Below are positions 9,624 to 18,620 of a DNA stretch of 64,000 nucleotides, one piece after another. The DNA comes from Shewanella colwelliana ATCC 39565 (GTDB taxonomy: Bacteria > Pseudomonadota > Gammaproteobacteria > Enterobacterales > Shewanellaceae): contig NZ_JAEC01000007.1 in the NCBI RefSeq assembly GCF_000518705.1, positions 162,473 through 226,472 on the forward strand, in the 5' to 3' direction. How positions within the stretch are numbered: position 1 is the stretch's first letter; every line of letters starts with the position of its first letter. The position numbers and the translations under genes were made by a program. The notes under the pieces were generated by a model that was given only the letters and a program-made list of their open reading frames with translations, ran no database searches and was not told the DNA's origin.

Positions 9624-9935
9624 GGCGATCAGTGCTTAGCCTCGGGTAAAGGTTATTTATATAGCTTTGACCTGCACATGGGCGGGCGGACATACACACA
9701 CACCTATCTAGAAGCGGGTGATTTGGTGTTAGATACACCGCAGCTTGTTATCCCATCGGCTAATAGTGGTAGTGCGGGTAAAGATGGTGATGCCTATATG
9801 TATTTGATAGGAATTGGGGATGCCGCAAATAAAATGGTAAAAAAAGAGAGCGATGAAGATTGCCCAGCAGGCGATCAGCGTTGTATAGGTGGACGATTGC
9901 GCACGAATAAAATTTACTACTACAGTGGCAATTAA
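9624..9935 (+). pseudogene. pilY1: C-terminal remnant of a PilY1-type pilus tip protein
   Basis: An open frame runs from just after a TAA (9621-9623) to the TAA at 9933-9935. Its first part reads GKGYLYSFDLHMGGRTYTHT, followed by VLDTPQLVIPSANSG and a terminal GGRLRTNKIYYYSGN. This matches the C-terminal strands of the PilY1 beta-propeller as I know the family, but only about 100 of the usual 1000 or more residues remain. An ATG at 9678 could start an 85-residue product, but there is no good ribosome binding site. The next gene is tapY2, which normally follows pilY1 in Shewanella-type pilin loci, which supports the call. Inference: a deletion removed the rest of the pilus operon. Confidence 0.6.
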
Positions 9936-9969
9936 GCGGTTTTTGCTGTTGAAAAAGGATGATTGACGA

Positions 9970-10275
9970 ATGAAATCTAGCATTGTTTTACTGTTTGCTG
10001 TGTTTTGCTCCATATCTGCATGGGCCGAGCCCCGTGAAGATTATAAGTGCTTTTTGCTGACCACTCAGGGGGAGCGTGTTTTGAACTTCTCTTGGCAACC
10101 TAGTTTAGCGAAACAGTATCAACACCAATTGGTGGGCACTAAAATGCCTGCTCAGCCTCACTCCAATGGAATGCCTTTGTACGTAAAGCAGGTTTATGAA
10201 TGTATTAAGGGTATTGAAGCGTTCAAAAGCAGTAAAGCACGTCAGTTTGAGCGGGAAAACTTTGTGGGTGGTTAG
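9970..10275 (+). CDS. tapY2: TapY2-family type IV pilus locus protein
   Basis: This 101-residue protein has a cleavable signal peptide (MKSSIVLLFAVFCSISAWA). The mature part has two Cys in the family pattern (YKC near residue 25 and VYEC near 77) and a Trp between them. The family normally lies next to pilY1 in a minor-pilin operon; here a pilY1 fragment ends 34 bases upstream. AAAAAGGA precedes the start. The protein looks complete, but without a full PilY1 and minor pilins nearby its role is doubtful. The family call is from memory of the pattern. Confidence 0.65.
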   Translation: MKSSIVLLFAVFCSISAWAEPREDYKCFLLTTQGERVLNFSWQPSLAKQYQHQLVGTKMPAQPHSNGMPLYVKQVYECIKGIEAFKSSKARQFERENFVGG

Positions 10276-10283
10276 CCGATTAA

Positions 10284-10318
10284 CCAGACCAAGTCGTCGT
10301 GACTTGGTCTGGATGTTT
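10284..10318. terminator. Terminator between convergent genes
   Basis: CCAGACCAAGTC (10284-10295) and GACTTGGTCTGG (10301-10312) form a perfect 12-bp stem with a five-base loop. Only a short T-rich tail (ATGTTT) follows. It lies between tapY2 and the phosphatase stop codons. Confidence 0.65.
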
Positions 10319-10323
10319 AACGA

Positions 10324-11397
10324 TTATAGTGGCACTTGTTGACCATCATATTTACCGCGAATTAAGCCGTTCTCGTTTATCAATAGCAGCTCCCCAGAGT
10401 GGCCCAGTTTGATGCTGCTATCAATCGCGATCACTCGGTTATTAAACAAGCCGAGCACTCGCTCTTGAGAGGTGTGGCCAACGACGACCCGGTTCACCTT
10501 GAAATAGGCCAAGATGGTGTCGAGTTCAGCTTGGGTAAATTCCGCCTTAAAATAGCCTCTATACCAAGTGGGACCATTGCCAAAAAACAGGAAGTTAAGC
10601 AGTTCATTTTCCTTTAATTCGGCTTTACTCTTATCGATATTTTGACGGTAGAGGGCATTGGCTTGCTCAAGCGTGAGTTGGCGCTCAACCCACTCTTTAC
10701 TGATACCGCCGTGAAGAAATAGCATATCGTTGATTTTCACTATGGTGTGTTTGCTGCGAAGCCACTGGCCAATCTCGGTGTCATCGCCATAGAGCTTGTC
10801 ATAACTGCGCTCAAGGAGCTTAACAGCAGTATCGTACCTTGGGTGGACATAGCGCAGGTCACCACGCATAACCATCTGCTCATGATTACCCATTAACAGG
10901 TGCAGCTGTCCACCGGCTTCGCTGGCCTGTTTATCGAGCTGATAGATAAACCAAAGCACTTCGTTAACCTGGTGGCCTCTGTCAAACATGTCACCCGTTA
11001 TCACCATATGTCCATCACCGAAAGACCAATTGTTGTGCTCGTCGATAATTTGATGATTACGCAGCAAGGTGATGAGTACGTCATATTGGCCATGTACATC
11101 GCTTAGGGCGACAATCTTCTTAACCCCTTGATAAGTATCGGCAAGTACCTGCCTAGCCACTGGGTTGAGCACCGGCTCAGGTAGTTCGGTACAGGTTTTA
11201 GGTCGGTTAAATTTGACCTGATTGTTATGGGGGGCCGCAGAGCTTTGCTTGAGTTGGCTGTCACAGATCCAATAAGCGCTTTGCTGGCTAGGTGAACTTT
11301 GTATTAGATAAGGGCCATCATTAATGCTTGGCCCGTTAGCCGATACACTTAGGGCAAACAGGCTAAAGGCTACTGGAAGTAAATTTAATATTCTCAA
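10324..11397 (-). CDS. Periplasmic 'Shewanella-like' PPP-type metallophosphatase
   Basis: A signal peptide (MRILNLLPVAFSLFALSVSA) is followed by the PPP/calcineurin metal-site motifs in order: LSDVHGQYD, TGDMFDRGHQ, LLMGNHEQM, then later HGG and VVGHT. These give a di-metal phosphoesterase. The layout, about 330 residues after the signal and an extended N-terminal lead, resembles the cold-active tyrosine-directed phosphatase known from Shewanella and the SLP family named after it. It should act on phosphoproteins or phosphoesters in the periplasm. It is a single gene with a shared terminator at its 3' end. Confidence 0.85.
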   Translation of the reverse strand: MRILNLLPVAFSLFALSVSANGPSINDGPYLIQSSPSQQSAYWICDSQLKQSSAAPHNNQVKFNRPKTCTELPEPVLNPVARQVLADTYQGVKKIVALSDVHGQYDVLITLLRNHQIIDEHNNWSFGDGHMVITGDMFDRGHQVNEVLWFIYQLDKQASEAGGQLHLLMGNHEQMVMRGDLRYVHPRYDTAVKLLERSYDKLYGDDTEIGQWLRSKHTIVKINDMLFLHGGISKEWVERQLTLEQANALYRQNIDKSKAELKENELLNFLFFGNGPTWYRGYFKAEFTQAELDTILAYFKVNRVVVGHTSQERVLGLFNNRVIAIDSSIKLGHSGELLLINENGLIRGKYDGQQVPL

Positions 11398-11454
11398 TGT
11401 GTTATCTCTATTTTCATCAATTCGGTCACGTGCTTACGTTTGACAGATAAAGGC

Positions 11455-12549
11455 TTACCAACCGATTAAGTATCGACTGCGCTGCTTAAATAATGCTTTA
11501 ACTGTGACGGCAATAGCGTAAGAGATAGCTATCACAGCGAGGGTGACCAATAGGGTCGTGATGACGTTGCCTTGTCCCTGAAGGTTAAAGAGATCAGGGC
11601 TGCCATACAGCATCCACCACGGTGTTGTCAGCCATGGATGAATGAAATAGATAGCAAAACTCACTTCGGCCAGTTTTTGTAATGGCTTAATATTGATATG
11701 TTCAATTTTGTTGAGTAAGGCTAATAGCACTAGGGTCAACAGCAGTTTTTGTGGCAACATCAGATCGGGAACCGTCAAGTCAAACGCTTGCTTATTGAGT
11801 ACGCCAGCGCCAAAGTAGTGGGCTTGGCCAAATGCCAGAGCTATCGCTGCAAGTAACATCACTAGCCAGTATTTTTCAATAAATGGAAACAGCCTATCTC
11901 TGTGCTCTGAGCTCCATACACCAAAAAGATAAACTGGTAAAAAATACACTAGAGATTGAATGGCATTAAGATTGGATTCAGGGCGGTGGATCACCATAGC
12001 GATGATTAACAAGGGCAGTGCATAATGCATTAAACGATGATTTCTTAGTAAGTGCATTACCCAAGGCGATAAGGCAAACAGCATCATACCCATGGGAATA
12101 TACCAATATGCGGTTAAGGTGCGCCCAGTGATCACGTACCAACTGGCTATTTGAATGGGGTCGGTTAATTCGGTGTAGTTAAGATGCATCAGTGGATTGG
12201 TACCCGCGGTGATGTGCCAAATAATCCACGGCAGCGATAACAAAAGATAGGGAAGAAAAACAAATTTGGTTTTGTTTTTCATGTATTTCTTGTAATCCCA
12301 GCGATGTGAGAAAACGTGATGAAAAAGAAACCCCGAGATAAAGACAAAAAAAACCGTGCCATTCATCATCAGGTTAAACCAAGTTTTATCACTTAAGGTT
12401 TCAACTTGCCAACCCGCCGGCCGATAACAGTGCGCCATGACGATAAAGATAATCGCAATACCACGAAAGTGATTGATACTGTTTAAGAAGGCTTTCTTAG
12501 TTGGTGCTTGCTGCTCTGTTTGGGACTGAGTTGATGGCGTTAAGCTCAC
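11455..12549 (-). CDS. Acyltransferase 3-family membrane protein
   Basis: The protein has about ten hydrophobic segments and the family's early catalytic pattern: NHFRGIAIIFIVMAHCYRP near residue 27 holds the R and the H needed for acyl transfer. An F-F-x-S-G-F-L-like element (VFFVFISGFLFHHVF) follows. Members O-acylate polysaccharides, peptidoglycan or glycolipids from acyl-CoA at the inner membrane. The start is ATG at 12549. There is no glycan gene cluster around it, so the acceptor is unknown. Confidence 0.85.
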   Translation of the reverse strand: MSLTPSTQSQTEQQAPTKKAFLNSINHFRGIAIIFIVMAHCYRPAGWQVETLSDKTWFNLMMNGTVFFVFISGFLFHHVFSHRWDYKKYMKNKTKFVFLPYLLLSLPWIIWHITAGTNPLMHLNYTELTDPIQIASWYVITGRTLTAYWYIPMGMMLFALSPWVMHLLRNHRLMHYALPLLIIAMVIHRPESNLNAIQSLVYFLPVYLFGVWSSEHRDRLFPFIEKYWLVMLLAAIALAFGQAHYFGAGVLNKQAFDLTVPDLMLPQKLLLTLVLLALLNKIEHINIKPLQKLAEVSFAIYFIHPWLTTPWWMLYGSPDLFNLQGQGNVITTLLVTLAVIAISYAIAVTVKALFKQRSRYLIGW

Positions 12550-12648
12550 GTCACTTCCTTGAATTTTTTACGCTTTTGCAACATGTTAGCATTTTATCTG
12601 TCGACCTTGCTATGGTCGGCGCAGAGATTAATTTTGACGATTTAAGCA

Positions 12649-12676
12649 TAAAAAAAGGCAACCCCTAAGGTTGCCT
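12649..12676 (-). terminator. Terminator-like hairpin downstream of gpx
   Basis: AGGCAACC (12656-12663) pairs with GGTTGCCT (12669-12676). The A7 run at 12650-12656 is a T tract when read on the minus strand. It would end the glutathione peroxidase transcript about 155 bases past its stop. A second 7-bp hairpin (TTGATCG/CGATCAA, 12678-12695) and a GGGGAC/GTCCCT pair (12696-12717) follow on the right. Confidence 0.6.
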
Positions 12677-12723
12677 ATTGATCGAGTGCGATCAAGGGGA
12701 CCGCGCTAGAAGTCCCTGGGAGA

Positions 12724-12852
12724 ATGATGAACATGAAAAAGCAATTCGTGTTCAATATTTGGAGCTTAAAAGCAGGGTTAAGTTCAAAATTTAAGCAATT
12801 ATTTTTTGCTTTATTTCTAGTCAATTTATATCTATTTGGATTTATTGATTAA
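12724..12852 (+). CDS. Possible small membrane protein, 42 aa
   Basis: A plus-strand reading frame starts MMNMKKQFVFNIWSLKAG and ends in a hydrophobic run (LFFALFLVNLYLFGFI). CTGGGAG at 12717-12722 gives a fair ribosome binding site for the ATG at 12727 or 12733. The leader holds three consecutive hairpins (12656-12717). The frame overlaps the last 21 bases of the opposite-strand gpx. I do not recognise the protein. It may be a real one-segment membrane peptide with a structured leader, or chance within a gpx 3' UTR. Confidence 0.35.
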   Translation: MMNMKKQFVFNIWSLKAGLSSKFKQLFFALFLVNLYLFGFID

Positions 12853-13320
12853 AGTGTCAATCTTTTGCGTTAATGACTCTGGAGTCGTTGTCGGCGCAAA
12901 CCGTTCAACGACATTACCTTGGGCATCCACTAAGAATTTGGTGAAGTTCCACTTAATTGATTCACTGCCGAGCAAACCTTTGGCCTGCTGTTTCAAATGC
13001 CGGTATAGCGCAGGAGTTTGCTCACCATTAACCTCAATTTTGGCAAACATGGGGAAGTTAACCCCAAAATTGAGTTCGCAAAACTCACTGATCTCAGTTT
13101 CATCACCTTGCTCTTGTTTACCAAATTGATTACAGGGAAACCCCAGCACCGCAAATTTATCGGCACCGTATCTATCATAGAGCGCCTGCAGCGCTTTATA
13201 TTGTGGCGTAAAGCCGCATTTACTCGCCGTGTTGACAATAAGCAGTACCTTGCCCGCATATTGGCTCATCGACTGCTCATTGCCTTGAATGTCGGTCACT
13301 AAAAAATCATAAATAGACAT
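12832..13320 (-). CDS. Glutathione peroxidase-family thiol peroxidase
   Basis: At 162 residues it has normal length. The peroxidatic Cys is C35 in VNTASKCGFTPQY. The other catalytic-site residues are Q69 in NQFGKQE, and W124-N125 in IKWNFTKFLV. A second Cys, C81 in EFCELNF, is in the place of the resolving Cys of bacterial BtuE-like enzymes, which use thioredoxin rather than glutathione. There is no signal peptide, so it is cytoplasmic. It reduces hydroperoxides. A single gene, with a hairpin terminator at 12649-12676. Confidence 0.92.
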   Translation of the reverse strand: MSIYDFLVTDIQGNEQSMSQYAGKVLLIVNTASKCGFTPQYKALQALYDRYGADKFAVLGFPCNQFGKQEQGDETEISEFCELNFGVNFPMFAKIEVNGEQTPALYRHLKQQAKGLLGSESIKWNFTKFLVDAQGNVVERFAPTTTPESLTQKIDTLINKSK

Positions 13321-13581
13321 ATTGTTCTCCCATTGCTATTGATGGCATCAGAATAACCTGAATTTAGGTTGCGCGCAATTTAAATTGAGAAAGGGGATCC
13401 GTCTGCATGTGCAAGGCTTGTGCGTTTGCTTACGGTGACTCTTGTATTGGGTTTGTTATCTTTGTTGGGTGTGGGTAAGGTTTATGTAGAACATTTCTTA
13501 TTTAACCCTGTGATATATATCGTTTTATAGCTGTTAGGATTGTTTGTTGCTACCCTAATACCAACATCTTAAGGGGTAACT

Positions 13582-14115
13582 ATGAAACTAAAATTTGCTG
13601 CGCTGCTACTAAGTTCTGTGGCTGTCACCGCCACAGCGAACGATTTCAATTTAGGATTGAATGACGATGTCCTCTCTACCGAAATTGGATTCGATTTAAA
13701 CAAGCAGAGTAACCTTGTAATGGGGTATATCTATTCTGACGATGAGGGACATGCGCTATCCGCAGCTGCTCACATTAGCCATGATGCGGGTATTCACCAT
13801 TTTGAGATTGGCCCAAAGTTTACTCATTATTGGGCGAACATCAGTTCTAATGGCGGTGCCGTCGCGGTAGGCGGGCGTTATAGCATAGATCTTGGTTCTA
13901 ACGTGGCATTTAAAACGTCCGCATATTACGCACCATCAGTATTAAGTTTTGGCAGTTTAGATGGGCAGTATGAGATTGATAGCAAGGTCCAGTTTCAACT
14001 AAACCCCGCTCTGGGTCTATTTGTCGGTTACCGCAATATTCGTTTGCAATATGATGATAGCCGTAATAATACCTTCGATACTGGCTTTTATATTGGTGGC
14101 TCAGCAACATTTTAA
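13582..14115 (+). CDS. YfaZ-family outer membrane protein
   Basis: A signal peptide (MKLKFAALLLSSVAVTATA) leads into a 157-residue mature protein made of alternating beta strands, ending in Phe (GFYIGGSATF) as is typical of outer-membrane barrels. The size and the glycine/aromatic pattern fit the YfaZ family (PF07437). AAGGGG lies eight bases before ATG 13582. It stands alone, with its own terminator. The family's function is unknown. Confidence 0.8.
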   Translation: MKLKFAALLLSSVAVTATANDFNLGLNDDVLSTEIGFDLNKQSNLVMGYIYSDDEGHALSAAAHISHDAGIHHFEIGPKFTHYWANISSNGGAVAVGGRYSIDLGSNVAFKTSAYYAPSVLSFGSLDGQYEIDSKVQFQLNPALGLFVGYRNIRLQYDDSRNNTFDTGFYIGGSATF

Positions 14116-14139
14116 TGATACCTAACGGTATCAACTAAC

Positions 14140-14163
14140 AAGGCAGCATTCGCTGCCTTTTTT
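14140..14163 (+). terminator. Rho-independent terminator of the yfaZ-type gene
   Basis: AAGGCAGC (14140-14147), loop ATTC, GCTGCCTT (14152-14159), then a T run. Confidence 0.85.
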
Positions 14164-14181
14164 ATTTGTATAAAGTGGTGT

Positions 14182-14352
14182 CTAACGCCATAGTAACGTT
14201 TGGTGGTCTTCATCAAATTCACTGTGCTTTTGCTGAGATGTTCTCTGGCGCTTGCGCTGCTTACTGCGTTTGCTTCTAAGCTTATCATCACTTTCAAACT
14301 CCCGATGGGGCATCTCATCTGTGTGCATTTCATGGTCATAAAACTGTGACAT
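14182..14352 (-). CDS. Small highly charged hypothetical protein, 56 aa
   Basis: The frame starts at ATG 14352 (MSQFYDHEMHTDEMPH) and is rich in Asp/Glu at the ends and Lys/Arg in the middle (LRSKRSKQRKRQR). It is followed on the same strand by the yfaZ terminator region. I chose this ATG over an upstream one that would add 65 residues of poor, Ser/His-rich sequence. The shape recalls small charged Pseudomonas/Shewanella proteins of the PA3496 type, but I cannot confirm this. Confidence 0.4.
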   Translation of the reverse strand: MSQFYDHEMHTDEMPHREFESDDKLRSKRSKQRKRQRTSQQKHSEFDEDHQTLLWR

Positions 14353-14591
14353 TGGGGCTGTCTCTCTAACATTGTGTCTGTTTGGGCATGCTAAAAATTT
14401 TGTATGACAGGGGTGTGACAGTAACAAGACAATTGGGTGTCTGAAAGACGAGAAGGAGTTGGCGGTAATATAGATGAAGCTTAACCCCGCAAGTGACTTG
14501 TGAAAGTCACTAATAAAGTCACTGAGAAAGTCACATCGGGAGTTCACAATAAAGGTGATAATAGAACCCCGCGATTATTGTGGTTCTGTTA

Positions 14592-15995
14592 TTAACCTGG
14601 TTTTTTAATCATCTTAGCGACAAACATGCCGTCACTGTTTGCCTGATAAGGCATTACTGTCAACATAGTGGTGGTGAGTCCAGTAAAGGGGTGGACCAGA
14701 GGTTGCAGTTCAAACTGCGGATAGTTGGCCAAAAAAGCATTAACGACCGCTTCATTTTCACTTGGGCTGATTGAGCAAGTCGCGTATACCAAGGTGCCTC
14801 CTGATCGCACAGCGGCAGACGCACGGCTTAAGATATCGAGTTGCAATGCGGGTTTGTCGGTGATCGCATGTTCATCATCGAGCCAACGCATGTCAGGGTT
14901 CCGTCGCCAAGTGCCTGTGCAGCTGCAAGGGGCATCGACCAACACACCGTCAAAATGATCGCCAGTCACAGGCAAGGCATCCGACAACCAAGGTGCAACA
15001 GTGATCTGCTTGAACTTTGCCCGTTTTGCGCGTTTCATTAGCTCTTCTAATGGTCTCTTGCGGATATCTGATGCAAGGATACTGCCTTTGCTGTGCTTAT
15101 CTTGCAAAAGCATATGTGAGCGCAGTTGCAGCGTTTTACCGCCGGCGCCGCTACAAGCATCCCACCACGATTCGTTCGGTTTTGGGGCACATATATTGCC
15201 AATGACCTGAGAGCCTAAGTCTTGTATCTCTAACTCCCCCTGGTTATAAAGCCCTAAAGCGTTAAGGTTGATACTTTTATGGCCAAGGTTAATGGCATCG
15301 ACAAAAAACTCACTCATTTTTGCCTCGATATCTAGCTTAGACAGCTTATCGATTGCGTTGGCTGCTGAGATACCCTGTAGACGCCCCCAAATGGGTGGAC
15401 GACAAGAGAGCGCGTCAACGAGTGCATATTGCTCATTGTCAGTGAGCTGCTGGGAATGACGCCAGTACCATTCAGGAGCGAGCTCGGTGACTGCAAAGTT
15501 AAATTGGTTGAAACAGCGCTGTAGTAGCTGCTGTTTAGCATGCAAACTATCGAGATCGTCAATACTGTCTAACGCTTTAAGCTCTGTTAATGTTGAAAAA
15601 GCCTGCCATGCAGCGCTGATATCTTGCCAGCGATGGTCTTCAATTTTAGCGGTTAAAGCCAGTGAAGCAAACCAGGCTTGAGGCGCAGTGTATGCCGTCG
15701 TTAGCTGCTTAAGCCAACCATGCCAACGAAATAAGCCAAATAGAGACTCACGTATGACTCGTCTATCTTTAGAACCATGTTTTTTATGGCTACGAAAATA
15801 GTCAGCTAAGATACGATCAGCGGGCTGTTTTGCGTCCATGACTTGTGTGAACAATTGATGAATTGTATTGCTATAGCTAAGGGCACGCTTTTGGGCTGGC
15901 GTTTCCACGACGACTGATTGATGAATATGGTGTGTCGCTGCGCTTGCCTCAGACGGTGAAGCTTGCGTTGATTGAGATGGTGTGGAATCGCCCAT
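14592..15995 (-). CDS. RsmB/NOP-family 16S rRNA cytosine methyltransferase-like protein
   Basis: The C-terminal half has the m5C RNA methyltransferase motifs: SAM-binding DACSGAGGKTLQL, motif IV VDAPCSCTGTWRRNP with its Cys, and motif VI LVYATCSISPSENE with the second, nucleophilic Cys. The N-terminal ~200 residues fit the helical RNA-binding extension of the family. The extreme N-terminus (residues 1-30) is Ser/Thr/Gln-rich and probably disordered; the first good fold residue is near residue 35, so the start could be later. RsmB modifies C967 in E. coli; this protein is a relative, and the exact target is not certain. Confidence 0.85.
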   Translation of the reverse strand: MGDSTPSQSTQASPSEASAATHHIHQSVVVETPAQKRALSYSNTIHQLFTQVMDAKQPADRILADYFRSHKKHGSKDRRVIRESLFGLFRWHGWLKQLTTAYTAPQAWFASLALTAKIEDHRWQDISAAWQAFSTLTELKALDSIDDLDSLHAKQQLLQRCFNQFNFAVTELAPEWYWRHSQQLTDNEQYALVDALSCRPPIWGRLQGISAANAIDKLSKLDIEAKMSEFFVDAINLGHKSINLNALGLYNQGELEIQDLGSQVIGNICAPKPNESWWDACSGAGGKTLQLRSHMLLQDKHSKGSILASDIRKRPLEELMKRAKRAKFKQITVAPWLSDALPVTGDHFDGVLVDAPCSCTGTWRRNPDMRWLDDEHAITDKPALQLDILSRASAAVRSGGTLVYATCSISPSENEAVVNAFLANYPQFELQPLVHPFTGLTTTMLTVMPYQANSDGMFVAKMIKKPG

Positions 15996-16551
15996 GAATA
16001 GTTGCCTAGCGTTATATCAATTTTTGAAGCGGCAAGTTTAACAGATGTGACTGCCTTTGGTATCTCCGCTTGATAGATTAATCCCTATTTGAGTGTATAT
16101 TTCAGCCATCGGCTTTGCCTACTCACTCACAGCACAGGCAGATCTGCCTTTATCGGTACAACGCATAGCTTTGGCAAGCGATTGAGTCGCGCCAGCCTAA
16201 ATCTCCTCGCGTTTAAATCCAGTTTTTTATTACCAAGATGTGACAACAAAAGTTATGGCTGTAACTACTTATGGTTTTTTACGTGCAGAGGTAAGTTGCA
16301 GCTAAAACTAATGTTTAGTCGGAAATTATTTGATTTTTTATTTGTAGCAACAGGTTATGGGTGAAGGTTGATTTTTAGTTTAATGAAATCAACGATTTGC
16401 GAGAGAGCGTCTCCTTGCATTTTGTTGTGGGAAAATCTGTGACTTGTGTCGCAAAACGCGCGGCGGGGTTGATAGTTATAGCCCTAACTATTATGATTGC
16501 GTTGATTGAACGTTCAATTAACTATTTTAGAACAACAAGAGAGCAGTGTTT
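15996..16551. other. Long intergenic region upstream of betI
   Basis: This gap of 556 bases separates divergent genes. A frame at 16089-16364 (91 codons) lacks a ribosome binding site and has an unconvincing Cys/Ser/Phe-rich composition, so I do not call it. The region contains two inverted repeats next to betI: ATAGTTA/TAACTAT at 16472-16491, and the BetI-like operator listed separately. The rest is AT-rich with no recognised element. Confidence 0.4.
16501..16522. promoter_or_regulatory. BetI operator
   Basis: ATTGAACGTTCAAT (16505-16518) is a perfect 14-base palindrome that extends imperfectly to 22 bases. It closely resembles the known bet operator in E. coli. It lies 34 bases before the betI start. 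Choline is the known inducer that releases BetI. Confidence 0.75.
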
Positions 16552-17157
16552 ATGCCTAGACCGCCAATGAAAACAGTCAGACAGCAGCAGTTAATTGATG
16601 CGACCTTAGTTTCTGTTGAACGTCACGGTTTACATCACACTACAATCAATACTATCAGCGGGTTAGCGGGTATGTCCTCTGGCATTATCAGCCACTACTT
16701 TGGTGGGAAACAAGGGTTAATCGAAGCAACGCTTAAATATTTGCTCGATGAACTTAAACAAGCCCTGCTTCGTCGCACACAAGGTAAGGTTCTGACGCCA
16801 GCACAGCGACTGTCGCTTATCGTTGATGCCAATTTCACAGAGTTACAACGTTCAAATGCTGCAACCAAAACCTGGTTAAGTTTCTGGTCTCAAGCGATGC
16901 ATGATCCCGGTCTTGCCAGACTTCAACATATCAACTGTCAACGTCTATATAGCAATTTACTGTTCTCTTTTAAGCCGCTCATCGGCAAACCTGCGGCAAT
17001 TGAAGCTGCAAAACAGACTGCAGCAATGATTGATGGTTTTTGGTTACGCAGTGCGTTAAGTGTTTCGCCCGAAAAAGAGTTCGAGCAAGCGCAATATTTA
17101 TGTAAGAGCTTTATAGAGGCTGTGATCGTGCAGCACGGAGAAAATCAATGTCACTAG
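16552..17157 (+). CDS. betI: BetI, choline-responsive TetR-family repressor
   Basis: The N-terminus ([19 protein letters not shown]) lines up with BetI. The HTH reads [21 protein letters not shown], followed by the BetI-like [11 protein letters not shown]. The length of 201 residues is usual. I chose ATG 16552 over the in-frame GTG at 16546 because AAGAGAG at 16537-16543 is well placed and BetI proteins start with MP. It overlaps betB by ten bases and has the operator upstream, so it autoregulates the operon. Confidence 0.93.
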   Translation: MPRPPMKTVRQQQLIDATLVSVERHGLHHTTINTISGLAGMSSGIISHYFGGKQGLIEATLKYLLDELKQALLRRTQGKVLTPAQRLSLIVDANFTELQRSNAATKTWLSFWSQAMHDPGLARLQHINCQRLYSNLLFSFKPLIGKPAAIEAAKQTAAMIDGFWLRSALSVSPEKEFEQAQYLCKSFIEAVIVQHGENQCH

Positions 17158-18611
17158 TTGTTCATCAAAATTATATTCATGGTCAATATCTTTCCAATGG
17201 CACAGGCGAGACTTTTGAAGTTATTAACCCTGCTACCGGTCAGATTAGCTACCTTGTTGAAGTGGCAAACGACGAGATTAAGCAAGCGGCAATAGCAAGC
17301 GCTAAACAGGGTTTTGCTGTCTGGTCAAAAATGACAGCCATGGAGCGCAGCCGTATTTTGCAAAAAGCGGTAGCCTTGTTGCGTGAGCAAAATGATGTGT
17401 TAGCCGCCATTGAAGTGCTCGATACTGGTAAACCTTGGCAAGAAGCCTCTGTAGTGGATGTGGTAACGGGTGCCGATGCCATAGAATTTTTTGCAGGGCT
17501 TGCCCCCAGTATTGAGGGCAACCAGCAGCCAGTAGGGGATGACTTTTATTATACTCGTCGTGAGCCACTTGGTATTTGCGCTGGAATTGGCGCATGGAAC
17601 TACCCACTACAAATAGCATGTTGGAAAGCCGCGCCAGCGTTAGCTTGCGGCAACGTGATGGTATTTAAACCTTCAGAAGAGACACCTCTAGGGGCGCTAA
17701 AACTGGCTGAAATCTTTACCCAAGCAGGTGTCCCTGATGGGGTATTTAATGTGGTGCAAGGTGATGGTCGAGTGGGGGCTTGGTTAACCTTACATGATGA
17801 GATAGCCAAAGTGTCATTCACCGGCGAAGTTGGAACCGGCACTAAGGTGATGGCTGCTGCTGCGACAACGCTCAAAGAGGTCACCATGGAGCTAGGTGGA
17901 AAATCACCTTTGATTATTTTCGATGATGCCGATGTCGACAACGCTGTCTCTGCGGCGATGTTAGCCAACTTTTATACCCAAGGTGAAATTTGCACAAACG
18001 GTACGCGCGTATTTGTGCAGAAAGGGATCTATCCTCGTTTTATTCAAAAGCTCGTTGAGCGAACCCAGAATAATATTGTATGCGGTGATCCTATGGATGA
18101 GGCAACCAATTTTGGCGCGCTCATTTCACAGGCTCATCAACAAAAAGTGCTTGAGTATATTGAGCAAGGCAAATCACAAGGCGCAACCTTGGTGGCTGGT
18201 GGCCATGCGCTAACACCTGAAAACGCACCGAATGGTTATTTCGTCGCCCCCACCATTTTTACTGATTGCAGCGATGAGATGAGCATAGTGAAAGAGGAGA
18301 TCTTTGGTCCTGTGATGTCCGTGTTGACGTTTGATGATGAAGCGGAAGTGATAGCGCGAGCTAATGATACTCATCTTGGGCTAGCGGCTGGGGTCTTTAC
18401 CCAAGATATCACTCGTGCTCATCGTGTTATCCACCAAATGCAAGCAGGTATTTGCTGGATAAATGCCTACGGAGCTTCGCCTTCGGAGATGCCTGTTGGC
18501 GGTTATAAAATGTCAGGGATTGGTCGTGAGAATGGCAGTGAAACCTTAAAAGCATATACCCAAATTAAAGCGGTCTATGTCGGCATGACAACGCTTGAAA
18601 GCCCATTTTAA
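17148..18611 (+). CDS. betB: Betaine aldehyde dehydrogenase
   Basis: The 487-residue ALDH fold carries the catalytic Cys at about residue 282 ([11 protein letters not shown]), the general-base Glu in TMELGGKSP and the NAD-binding [10 protein letters not shown]. It oxidises betaine aldehyde to glycine betaine with NAD(P)+. It starts inside the end of betI (overlap of ten bases) with CGGAG before the ATG, and betA follows nine bases after its stop. Position in a betIBA operon fixes the role. Confidence 0.95.
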   Translation: MSLVVHQNYIHGQYLSNGTGETFEVINPATGQISYLVEVANDEIKQAAIASAKQGFAVWSKMTAMERSRILQKAVALLREQNDVLAAIEVLDTGKPWQEASVVDVVTGADAIEFFAGLAPSIEGNQQPVGDDFYYTRREPLGICAGIGAWNYPLQIACWKAAPALACGNVMVFKPSEETPLGALKLAEIFTQAGVPDGVFNVVQGDGRVGAWLTLHDEIAKVSFTGEVGTGTKVMAAAATTLKEVTMELGGKSPLIIFDDADVDNAVSAAMLANFYTQGEICTNGTRVFVQKGIYPRFIQKLVERTQNNIVCGDPMDEATNFGALISQAHQQKVLEYIEQGKSQGATLVAGGHALTPENAPNGYFVAPTIFTDCSDEMSIVKEEIFGPVMSVLTFDDEAEVIARANDTHLGLAAGVFTQDITRAHRVIHQMQAGICWINAYGASPSEMPVGGYKMSGIGRENGSETLKAYTQIKAVYVGMTTLESPF

Positions 18612-18620
18612 GGAGTGCCC

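Noticed and set aside
9667..9935. 85-residue ORF as an independent gene
   Set aside because: No ribosome binding site; the similarity continues upstream of its ATG to the stop at 9621, fitting a truncated pilY1 instead.
16089..16364. 91-codon plus-strand ORF upstream of betI
   Set aside because: No ribosome binding site, atypical composition and no family resemblance; it lies in an AT-rich intergenic region.
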